Below are positions 10,401 to 22,400 of a stretch of 64,000 nucleotides of DNA, piece by piece. The position numbers and the translations under genes were made by a program. The stretch is from Siderastrea radians. Taxonomy: Eukaryota > Cnidaria > Anthozoa > Scleractinia > Rhizangiidae. The notes beneath the pieces were generated by a model. That model did no database searches, was not told the DNA's origin, and saw nothing but the letters and a program-made list of their open reading frames with translations. Where the stretch lies: assembly GCA_964017195.1 (NCBI GenBank), contig OZ024890.1:68873376-68937375 (forward strand), in the 5' to 3' direction. Position 1 is the stretch's first letter, and the number at the start of each line of letters is the position of its first letter.

Positions 10401-13400
10401 TTTCGGTGTGAACAGGTGACTAAAGCGCAAGCGCATCGTAAGCGCATCGTTTTGAAAACGCATTTGTGTGTGGACGGGTGGAAACGGAAACTTGTCAAAG
10501 CGCTGAGCCGTTTTCGATCTTTTTACTGCGCACGATAGGCGTAAACACACCAGAGTGGACAGGTAAAATGATGCGAAAACGCTTACGTGGACGAGAATAT
10601 TTTGCTACATTTTCGACCAAATGAAACAGAAGACTTCTGTAAACGGATTAGTAAGGACAGTACCTTAGGCTTTGACAACGTTTTACCAAAAAACCCTTTA
10701 TGCGGTTTCCATTTCAACTGGCCCGGCGTAATAACTGAAGCCATGCATCTTGCTAAAATGTGAAAGTGGAGCTTAATATCTCCAGGTGGAGGTTGAAACG
10801 GAAGCCATCGGAACGAAAGGTTTCTAAAAGATGTCAACTAAACGTTTTTGAACTGAGCTGTAAATGTACCAAGGCTTTAAAAGGGTTGAAACTATTTTAT
10901 CTGTGGAGCTGTAAATCGCGACACTACAAAATTTACCAGAATGACAGTTTTCCGCCAAAAAAAAATTAACAATTTTGCATCATAGCCATGATCTTCTGAT
11001 CATTCGCCAGTGATAAATTCAAGCATGGAAATCTTATTTCTGGTAAAATCCACATATCGAATTTTCCCTTCTCCTTTGTGTCAAGCTGTTACACATAGAG
11101 CGATCACATAAAAATAGAAATCAACAAAGGCAACTAATAAAGGTCCATTTGCAAATTTAACCACGAAACTACCTCTCAGTTAAGTAGGACTCATTTAAGG
11201 CCGTCACTAAACCACACAACAATAAAGACCTGTCAGTGAAGCTTCGGACTGCTTTGCAATGTACTTCTAGCTAGTTATGCTGCTATTTTTAAGCACTATC
11301 ATAGAGCAAGTGAAACATGGAGCTAAACAAAAGCTATATAAACCTGAGTGACATGGTTTTACAGGTGTGCTGTGGATTGCCAGAATACATACTAGCATGT
11401 ATTTTGCCTGTATGGTAATTCTACTAGACAGTAGTGATTGTGACACCAGCTAATTGACCTTTATTCGATCTGTAATCCAAGACTGCCTAACTCCCAATGG
11501 TGAAGTTTGTAATTTACAGGAGCATCACCCGGGGCGATGCTGCCCAACTCAGAACAGAGCTTGCCAAAATTAACAGTCGCATTGTTTGCGACTAATTTTA
11601 TCAAATTGTTTTTCATGAGAACATTTCGAATAAACATTACCACTCGTAAATTCATGCAAGAAAATCCTATTTCTGGTTTGATCTATATGCGAATTTTCCT
11701 TTCCCGCTGTGTCATCAGGCTGTTACACAGGGTGGCTGTACTGACGTACTACAATTGTTTGTCAAAAACCATTGCACAGTTAAGCGACTCTGCAATTATG
11801 AGGAAACTGGGTTACTTGAAAAAGGAAAATTCAACGGACAGACGTAACCGAAAATGACTCCTAAACAACAATGGTCTTTATTCAAAAAGAATAGTCCGGT
11901 GTAAATTCATGGGAGAAAGATGGCTGCTTTGAAATCTTGTTGTGCAAAATGTATTTAAATAAAACTAGTCCATTAATAAAGTGTCACGTTAGGTGGGTTC
12001 CATTGGCAAAGGCTCCCTAAATTCTACAAGTCGGCAGTTTGATTTTAACCCCATTCTAACCCCATTGGCCAGAATTACGCAACCTTTGTACTTTGCACGT
12101 GCTAGCAGCGATGAACCTTATGGTTTATCACGTGGGCATCATGTTGCGACATAAATATCATTGTGTGTGACCATAATGTTCGCTAGTTAATTCAGCGTCA
12201 CGTTAGATGGGTTCCATTGGCACAGGTTCTCGAAATTCCACAAGTCGTTCCACGGTTTGCAAAAAACGCAGTGATGATTGCAACAATTCAGCTTTATAAA
12301 TACAAAATGGTGATTAGCCGGGATATAGGGAACTCTTCTTACCTTTGACAACAGGACTCGCTTCTGATTGGCACAAGGCCAAAATTACTAGCTCCTAATT
12401 GGCTGATCGTGTGATTTCTACTTGAAACGGAATTTGAACACAATTTTCAAACACAACGATGTTGAGTTTTCATACGAGCTTTTCCTTTTTTTTTTTCGGA
12501 AAAAAGGGTGGACATTTGTGATAAACCACCTGTAGTTTAAATAGAGTTGCAGCAGTGCGGTTATATGGAGTTGATTTGTATTGTTGTCAAGTGGAAGTTC
12601 ATTTTCTTGGAAAAACCAAGCTAGGTGTCATTAAAAACAATAGAAAAATGCGTCATTATTCACCCAAAATGCGTCATTAAGGTTCCTGGAAGCTTTCAGT
12701 CAATTTTTTTAATGGTTTTCATTGATTTGCAAACATGTATTAGGATGTTATTAATATTAATGATAATTACAAACAATTGCTAATTACTAGTAGTTAATTT
12801 AATTTACAATTTAACTAAATTAAATTTTGACATTAAAAAGAAAAAAAAAAGAAAACTATTATAACAACAACAAAACAAAGCAGAGAAAAGATACAGCTAA
12901 GTACAAAGATGGCATTTCCACAGACAGGTGTTGCATTAACAATTATTTAAGTTCGTTAATTAGCTTCTCCCACTTTTGTAAATGAAAAAGAAGTTTATTT
13001 TTTCCCTGGCAATATGGAGCTCGATATTGAAGACACGTCTTGTCCTAGCAATAAAGCCTCTAAGTGTAGGTAAGCTATTTTGACATTTCCTATAGTAGAT
13101 ATAATATTTACCTAATAACAGGATATGTTTAATTAAAATGTAGTCTTTTACAATATCAAATTTTCCAAAAATGATATCCGGCTCGTTAATTATCCCAACA
13201 TGAACATCATTATCTCTTAGCCAGGACAAGACGTGTTTCCAAAAATTAGAGGTTATCCTACAAGAGAAAAGTAAATGCTCGACGGATTCCGTTGCCTCTT
13301 GACAGAAAGTGCAGTTTGGTAATTCAACTACACCAATTAAATTCAGCTTCTCGTTTGTAAAGGTTATACAATTTAGAATTTTATATTGAAATTCGCTGAT

Positions 13401-16400
13401 CTTAGTGTCGAAAGTGCATTGAAAGGCAAATGTATAAACCTTTTCCCAATCAACCTCTATATTTGAGTACTTGTTTGTTAATTTCTGTTTAGCAGTGGGC
13501 GCAATTTGTTTTTGCTGCAGAAAGATTTGATAGATCTGTTTAGGAGAGATGCCAAGGTTTGGTACCACATTACCGCTTGCCATTTTAATAGTTGGAATAC
13601 TTGGAATGGGGTCGACTACTATTACGTCAGTAGAAGCTTTAATAAGTGAACGCCGTTCTGTAGGAATCGAGTTGATAATACTCATAAGGAAAAATCTTTG
13701 TTCGGGGTTGATAAGTGAAGAAATATCGTACGAGAAGGAGTTGTTTGCAGAAATTAAATCTCCTATCTTCACGAAGCCTAAACTTTACTATGTCCCTTCT
13801 GTACATCGATTTTTTTATCATAACAAAGAAATTTGTTATTCCAGATAACTTCGTTAATGATTTCTTTATAACAACTTGGAGTTTTCTCATTTATCTCTGA
13901 CCACGCGTCGAAGCATTCTTTGTAATATGCTGGTAGATTGATTTTCAATTTAGAAGTTTGAAAATTGCAGTGTTATACAAAACGTCCTCCAACTGGTAAC
14001 AGAAGTTTGTCTAGAATTGTCTTCCAAGGGCTTGAGTAATCTTCCAATAATTTCTTTATACATTTGCGCTAATCATAGATTGAATGTCTAACATTTTGAG
14101 TCCTCCCATTTCTATATCAAATATAAGTGCAAGACGCTTCACTTTATCTTTCCCATTCCAAATAGGTATAACAGATGCTCTGAACATAAGCTTTGGGATA
14201 GCAAAGGTTTCGACTATCTGTATTCTTCCTAAAAGGGAGAGGCCTCTCCATTTCCATACGTTGATTGATTTCCTTATACTCTTTAAAGTTTGACTGAAGT
14301 TAAGGTTATTTCTTTGTCTTTCATCATAACGAAAATATATCCCCAAAATTTTTAGGACTTCACAAATACTGTGTTTTGGGAAGTCTTTTTCTTGCAGAAT
14401 ATTATCTCCTAGAGGTACGATTTCTGCTTCTTCATCATTAACCTTTAAGCCAGAGCACTCACCAAAAGATTCGAGAATTCGAAAAAAATTTGTATAAGAT
14501 ATTTTGTCTTTTATGATACAGGTCATATCATCTGCAAATAGAGACAGTTTTAAGTCCCTGTACACTACTGTCCTGTCTTATTTTTATAGCTGAAGTCTCT
14601 AGCGCTAATATGAAGAGGTAAGGAGAGAGTGGATCCCCCTGTCTGACTCCCCTACCTAACGGAACAGTCGTAAAGCCATTGTTCATTACACAGCTGGATG
14701 CATTTTTGTATAGAACGCGCATCCACTGAATAAAAGATGGGCCGAAGTTAAATTTGGGCAAAGTTCTGATTAGAAATTGGAAGTCTAACGTATCAAAGGC
14801 TTTTTCAAAATCGATGGCGATCAGAATCCCCGACCAGCTATTTCGTTTGGTGTAATCTACGATATCGTCAATCGTTCTAATTGCATCAAGTATGGACCTA
14901 CCTTAAACGAATGCGTTCTGATTAGGATGTATTAAATTTGGCAAGACCTTTTCCAAACGCTTTGCTAAAACTTTGGAAATAATTTTCGCATCCACATTGA
15001 TTAGCGATATAGGCCGTCAATTTTTAATTTGTCTTTTGTCCTTTCCTTTTTCTCAATTAAAGTGATTATGGCCTGTTTTTGTGAATTTGAAAGTTCTCCG
15101 AACTCATAAGAGTAATTGACGCAATCTACTAGAGGTCTCCTAATCAAAGACCAAAAAGCCACGTAGAATTCTATTGTCAATCCATCGTTCCCGGGAGTTT
15201 TATTTTTTTGAAAGGACTGTAAAAGGTTAAAGCATTCATTGTATTCTATCTTTCCTTTACATACGTTCCGCAACTCTTCAGTCAAGGTTGGAACTTCCTT
15301 TAGGTCATATAGAAATGATGATGATAGACTATTACTCTCTTTGTAAAGATTGGAGTAAAAGGATTCTAATTCACTCATAATTGATTTGGGGTTAACTACT
15401 ATTGTTCAGTCTTACGTATTCTTACGTAAACAACTTTTTCCTTATTTGATTTTTCCAAATTCAAAAAATATTTGTTATTTTTTTCACCCTTTTCATACCA
15501 AGTTGCACGGGAACGAACAATAGCACCTTGAGTAATGTAATCATAGAGTTGGTCATATTCCACCTGTAAACATTCCAAGTCTTCAACATTTTGTCTAGAT
15601 GGGTCTTTGCCGCATTTTTTGGTACAGTTCTGTAAGCTTTCTTCCAATTCATTAACCTCAACTCTCCTATTCCGAGCTTTTGTTTTACTATAATTTATGT
15701 AAGGGTTAAACAATGAACGCGCGTGTTCTATGGGATATAGTGTCCCGAGCAAAGATAGAATGCCACGAGGCCGCAGGCCTCGTGGCATTCTATCTTGCGA
15801 GGGACGCTATAAAATTATCCCATAGGACACGAGCGTTCATTGTCTAACCGTCTTAGAACATGGTCACACCCACGAAGAATTTTCGTTTTTGCGTGCAGAT
15901 TGTATTTTTGAATTTCAATTTTTCAGTTCTCACCTTGAAATCACGTTGCTATTTTGTTTACGATATTTTCGCTATTGAACACACGCCTTTGAGTTGCAAT
16001 GTTTTGCTGAGAGTGCTTCACCGCGCGGTTTACCGCAGTTGATGCGTAAACAGCCATGAGCGAATACACGGCAGTTGAGGAACTCGAGGCAGTGATTGCC
16101 TCACAAGATTTACTAGATTTACACTGGTGAAAGCAGCCTTCGACGAGCTACAACCACCGGCACCTGCAAGTGGGGAACCCGCAGGGAAAGCCAAGAGAAC
16201 AAAGACAAGTTCTCGTAGTCCGGCAAACGCGGAGAAACAAGTCTGTCCTTCAATTTCAATAGCCCTTTTCACAGTTAACTTTTCTCATTTGCATGACAAT
16301 GTATTTGAACGTGGATGTGAGGCAATTTCGGGCAATTTTGCACTTTTAGCCCGAAATTGCCTCACATCCACGTTCAATTACATTGTCATGCAAATGACAA

Positions 16401-19400
16401 AAGGTAACTGTGAAAAGGGCTATTAAGGTCTGAACATTTATTTCATGTAAAGCTGTAAAGTAATGGTTTTTCTTTCGATTTGCTTTTTGCTTTGCTATTA
16501 CAAGATTGCATTTTTTTTACATCGCCGTTGAAGCTGTTTTTTTTATCGATTTAGTTATAAATATTCACAGAGAATTTGTGCATTCATTAGTAGTTTCTAC
16601 TTAGTCATTAGTATGCTCTATATAGAGCATACTAATGAGGCTTCCAAACAAAGGAAAACAATGCCTCTTTAGTATGCTCTATAGAGAACCACTAATGAAT
16701 GCAGAAATTCTCTGTAATTTTATCCCGCAATTTCCCTGTGCTTCAAAGCCCCCGCCACTTTACATAATTTTAGACGGTTTATGGAATATAGAGCATCGAA
16801 ATGCTGCACACTGATTGGCTGAGTGGGTGTGACCATGTTCTAAAGTTAACTGTCGAATTTTGTATTTTAACACATCCCATAAGACACGCTTATCGACAAC
16901 TTCCTTGAATTCTTCAAGCCAACTTTTAATATTTGTGTCAAGGAGATCGCGATAATTATTATCATTCACTAAAGAACAATTAAACTTCCAAAAGCTTGGA
17001 CTGCGTCCACTGTCATCTACACCATTAATCGACAATGTAATTGCAGAGTGGTATTATGTCTGCTGAGACGATGTCCTGCAAACCGTCATTTACTAACCAA
17101 AAGTCTAAACGTCTCTGAATAATTGGGGTTTTCTGTCGCCACGTAAAGCGTTTCTCTGTCGGGTTTCTGACACGCCATATATCTATCAAATCCTGCTCCA
17201 GACAGATGTCATCTAGTATTTTGACCGATTCCTTCGTTTTCTTGACACCTCCGCTTCCATCGAGGCCTTGGTCAAAGATCACGTTAAAGTCTAACTATGG
17301 TCTCCACCAACAACGAGAGAAAAATCCAAGAATGCAAGCGAACTTTTCAGCTCCTCGGCAATTTTGTTGAAAAAATCACAGTGTTCGGTAGATTTATTTG
17401 GTGCATAGATATTTAGAAGCACAAATGGAGAATCTTGAATCAAAGCCTCAAGGAGAATGTAGTGCCCTTCAGAGTCACTCTTTACGGATTGCAGTTTGAA
17501 ATCTAGCCGATCTTTTACAAGAATAAGAACGCCCCTACTATGATTGGTTCCATGGCAAAAGAACATTTCACCTTTCCGTTGTTTTTTCCACACGTTTTCC
17601 ACTTCTGGGGTGCCATATGTTTCCGGAAACATATATCGGCGGAAGATTTGAACAGCCAATTAAAAATAGACTTCCTTCTATCAAAAGAGCGAACTCCGCG
17701 AGCATTTAATGACAAAAGTTCAAAGCTAATGTTTTGTCGCCCCATATCCGAAGAGATAAACTGTCAAATTCAAGTGGGAAAAGCTAATGTTCACGGTTTT
17801 TTCGGTGCATATTTCGTAACCCTTTAAGCCCCAATAGTGCCAAGCATCTACTTTCTCCTTACAGTATTAGTACTTGATCAAACATACAGGTCATGAGAAT
17901 AAAGGAGATGATCACCAATGATCAAATGTCTTGATTTTTAATCAAATTCTCCCAACTAGTAACATAAGAAATACAAGGAGAATAGTGAGGAGAATGTGGT
18001 TGTTAATATTGGGGCTTAAAGGGCTAAAAGGCCGTGCAACAAAATTATGGTAATTACGGCCTTTGGGATTTAGGATAACAGCAAGGAGAAGTGAAATTTG
18101 AATAAACTCTTCTTGCTCCCGAAAAATAGCATCACAAAATAACTAATGCGGATTATTTAAGTTGACCTCCAAAACGATACTACAAGAGACATATTTTTTA
18201 CTAAGCGAGATAGGTCTAGACTGCTAAACATATTTCCATCGCGACGCAGCCTTATATGTTCGATTACCTCGTGTCCTCAATAATAATGTATACAGCAATA
18301 CAGTCATTTACATCGGAACAAATTCTCCATAGATGTAAAGTTTATTCGGCTCGCGCCTGCTGAAATAACCCGTCTTCCCTTCGTTCCTCGCCTTCTTTAG
18401 CTTGGGCCATTGTGCTTTTCTTCTATCACGGATCTCTTTTGGTGGATCTACAAGCACCTTGATACTCAGCGAGCCGCTCATTTCCCTTGCTTTATTAAAG
18501 ATAAATTCTCTATCTTGGAACCGCAGGAAGCGAGCAATAATAGGTCTTACCTCGCTGGATTTCTTTCCTATCCTATGGATAATCTTTGAAACTCAATTCG
18601 CCTCACCTGTTCAATGCCGAGCTCTTTCTCTAGGAGGTGATATATCACTTCCTTCGTATTTTCCTCGTCTGCCATCGATTCTGGAACTCCAAGGAAGCGA
18701 AGGTTTTCGCGTCGGTTGTAAAGCTCCTGGTACATGATTTGATCTTCTAGGCTTTTAATTCTTTTCAAGTACTCTTTTTCTTTACTTTTCAATTCCTCAA
18801 CTTCACTACTGAGAAAGGATACTCCTTTCTCCATCGTAACGACATCCTCTTTAAGCTGCTCGCCGTCTTCTTCAACTTTTTCGACTGCGCTCTCGAGCTT
18901 GTTAACCGTTGTTTTTAACTGGCTAACTGTTCCAATTGCCATTTCTAGTTTGGTTTCTAGGCCTTCAAGTTTAGATAGAATGAGCTTCAGTTGTTTGGTA
19001 ATGTCTTCTATAGTGCTTGTCGCTCCAAGGGCTTCACCGTTGTCCGTAATGGCGACTTCTCGTATATCGTCAGCGGTGGTGTTTTCGTTGCAAATTTTCT
19101 TCCCGTCTGGCGATTTCGCTTCGTTGTCGGAGTCGCTAGTTCTTGTTTTCCTTTTAGAACCGTAAAGGAGGTCTTCCATGTATAGAAAAAACCGCAATGA
19201 TGTTACGCACAACAAATCCAACAAGCTGATGCACCTGTCCTTGACCAGCTTTCTATGACTTAACCACAGTTAATTCTCCGTTCAGTTAACGGTAAGGGAT
19301 ACCTTCAGCAAAATTTGTGGCGTTCGTAATAACAAGACAGTAACAGGGAATTTAAAATGAGTGCCTCACTGCTAGGCAACAATTGGCTGTCCTTTTTTAT

Positions 19401-22400
19401 TCTCCTTTTGGGAGAATGAAACATCCGAAGTTGTAGTTAAGAGGAAGTTTCCAGAAAAATCGAACAAAAATGATTTTTTGCGACAAGGCTAAAAAACAGA
19501 GAGTTCGCTCATCTTCTGCATATAGGTAGCCCTTAGTAAAACTAAAAACGTTATGTTGTTTTTTTCTTCAAATATTTTTTTCTGAGAAATACGAAATTTT
19601 CGATTTCACGTCTAGACTCGATTCAGAGGGTCTAAACTGGGTTGAAAATCGACCATTTTCATTCGATTCGCATGTCAAAACGATCAAGCGCAGAAAAAAA
19701 TTAATACAACCGGTTTATTGCATGACTCTTCCTTGTCCAAAGAAGCATAGTTTCAAGAGTTTTGGTTTAATCTAATTATTCAACGGTAAACAAAACCAGA
19801 CTATTCTCACGCGCCATGAAAGTCGGTCGGTCAAAAGAATCGTCATTTTCACCATGTGCCATATCTCGGAATTCCTTGAGATGAAGGTATTTCAACTGTA
19901 GAAGGATGATGCTTCCAAAATATGCAAATTTTGGTTTGGGCCAATGATTAAGCACTTGTCAAAAAATCATTCAAAATCGTACAAAAACGGCACAAAATCA
20001 CGCCAGCCTTCGAATGCGTGACCAAAAGTATTACCACCGTATTTGTTATTTAAATCAATTTAATCGCAATACTAGCAATACTAAGGCATAAATCAACATA
20101 AATATGTTCACCTTTGCTCGGTTTTGATGTCCTGACCGTTGCAATACGTTTCTTTCCTGTCATTTCTTCAATGGCTTCCCGTTCAGTTCGCATGCACTTG
20201 TCGACTCTTGAACGCGAATCCGTCTTGCGACTGGTGAATTTGAAGCAACCACTGCTAGGCTTTTATCCAAATATGTATCGTCATGATTAACATGCGCTAC
20301 TTGTGTTACTTGATTAAGCCATATTTCAGGAAATAACCGGCAAAGCGTTTTCAATGAGCCACTTTGCAGTGCCCGTTGGAGATGAATTATCACAGATTGG
20401 CGAGCAAACCGGGCAAAAGGTGGATTCACCAATGGTATCCAGAGGTATGAGGACAGCTAAAGACAAGAACGGCGAGCGCCTTTTCAGTAGCAACGAGTTT
20501 CTTACAAGCCGACAGGTTGCTAGTTTCTTTTCACGCCTGACCTCAAAGCGAAGTGTTGATGTTGGTACTGACTCTGAGTCGCAAAGTGACGACGAAGACC
20601 AAAACGAAGCAGAGAAGGAAGCCCGGCAGAGGCAGACCCTAAGAAACGAAGTGATGACTGACATTTCAATCCAGTATGCGCATCCAATCGTGTATGATGG
20701 TCATAACAGCTGTGACCTCGTCAAAAATTCGAAGCTTTCAAAGTTTTCTATCAAAATGTTAGATGAAATTTGCTCTTCTTTTGGACTTCATGTATCAAAG
20801 ATCAACGTCAAGAAGAAGAAGCCATAGATAGATTTGTTGACAAACGTCATGGGCTGCCACTGCCAGAAGAGCGCTCACTGACTAGTGATGGTCACTTGTA
20901 CGCTTGAACAGTGCAATCCGAGTCCCAAAATTTATTTAAGAGCGCTTGTCTGTAAAAATCAAACATAACGCGGCAAGGGTGGAAAATTCGATTTCTTTCA
21001 TATTTTAATGCTAGATAGGTTAGGGTATAACTAAAATCACTGGATACTTTTTTTTGGCAAAATATCCTTTTATTTCAAAGAAAAATGCAAATAACGAACT
21101 TCCGTTAAAATCGCCATTTGAAGCAGTAAATTATGACATCAATTTGAGGCGTTCGCGTGCAAAAACAAATCCCTCTGTCGTCTTTTAAACACTCAATTTT
21201 ACTTTTGCAATCTCTCAAGAGCTTCAAAACTGATTTTGGTAGAAACTGCGTTGTTCTTTGTGTTTGAAATAATTTAATTTTGAAAGTATACATTTCTCAT
21301 CAGGAAAAGTACTTCGTGAATTAAATTATTTTTCACCATGTGCTAAAGCTTCAAATCGATTCAGCTTCTGGCTGTTGAATTAAGAAAAGATGTTCTCAGG
21401 ATTGCTGCAAAAAGTTCTTTGGGCAAATGATTGAGAGCGACGCGAGAGCTTTTTAAAGTTCGTTAAAATGTAGGTTGTTTGACCCTTCTTGGCAACATTC
21501 TATTCGCGAGTCACGCACATATTTTAATGTGTTTCGACCCATATGAGATCGAAAACGTCAAACAGAAAAACAGTTCGAAATGCTCTAACCTCATTTGCTG
21601 TAGAGGACAGGTCCAGAGGCCATTTCCGAGTGATTCTCTTGCCGTTCGACGTATTTTGGTCCTGTTGATGCCATCCAATGAACACCGCCAACTGGCTCAG
21701 TGTATTGTAAACGGTCGAACAGCTCAAAAACAACCTTTCTTCGAAAACGTTTGACATCTTTCTACACTGTGACATCTTACTCAACGGTTCAGTTGATTTA
21801 ATACGAGTGTTGCTCAGTTTTCAGTGCACAAAAGCATTATCAGATTTGACTGCTAAATTGGGACCAAACGTGAATGGCGCCGCGTGCGTATTTGGTTTGT
21901 CACGCAATGCGTATCAAAGGCATTTTAGGGGGTAGGGGAAGGGCAAAACCTTTGAGGTGAAGTAAAATAACATACAGTCTTAATTGCAGGGATTATTCGT
22001 GGTTTTAATGGCGTTGTGTGTCTTTCTTACTTATTAGCAGTGTTGTTACAACCATTAAAAATTGTATTTGCTACCCTAGCCTAGTAGTCTGAAACGCAAT
22101 TCCATCCGCTGTACAAGCTTACAGACATGGTTACAGGTGAGTGGTGCAACAGAAGTGGCGCTATTATTAACTAGACCCAACTTTAAAACGGGGAAAACCT
22201 ATAACTACAAGGGGCTCCCTTTTGTTAATTGACGAGCGGGTATTCTACCTATGACCATTGGTGTCAGTCTGCTGGTTCTCAGCTGGCACAAGACCGGTTC
22301 AAGGCACAGTTATATCACGAGTGAAAGTCAGCTCGCTGTTAAAGGGTTGGATGGAGTTTTGGACAGGAAGGGTTCTCTCTTCATAACAAATGGGTGCAAT

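Larger units (their letters stand above)
15849..16846. mobile_element. TIR element inserted in LINE ORF2, carrying smaller hairpins
   Basis: A perfect 21-bp inverted repeat joins 15,853-15,873 (TTAGAACATGGTCACACCCA, plus one base) and 16,823-16,843. Inside are a degraded coding fragment (16,056-16,240) and two hairpins (16,258-16,424 and 16,567-16,715). The LINE reading frame stops on one side (KYKIRQLT) and resumes on the other ([10 protein letters not shown]). The element therefore landed in the LINE after the LINE arrived. Confidence 0.7.
12750..19240 (-). mobile_element. Tx1/L1-like LINE, dead and interrupted
   Basis: It is read on the minus strand with a 5' end near 19,240 and a 3' end near 12,750. 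Order: ORF1 (18,310-19,178), spacer, then ORF2 with apurinic endonuclease, reverse transcriptase and a zinc-binding C-terminus. Frameshifts and stops break every domain. Insertions at 17,820-18,023, 15,705-15,848 and 15,849-16,846 split it further. It sits between two copies of the duplicated intron-1 segment. It occupies the place where copy 2 should hold the equivalent of 7200-7530, which includes the signal-peptide exon. Confidence 0.85.

Noticed and set aside
10146..10550. 134-codon minus-strand ORF
   Set aside because: The homologous region in duplicated copy 2 (28,085-28,300) does not keep the frame, and it has a simple GCAAACG/GAAAACG composition.
20160..20432. Minus-strand ORF overlapping the cargo ORF
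   Set aside because: It overlaps the better plus-strand frame and its upstream part is terminal repeat sequence. Kept only as an alternative.
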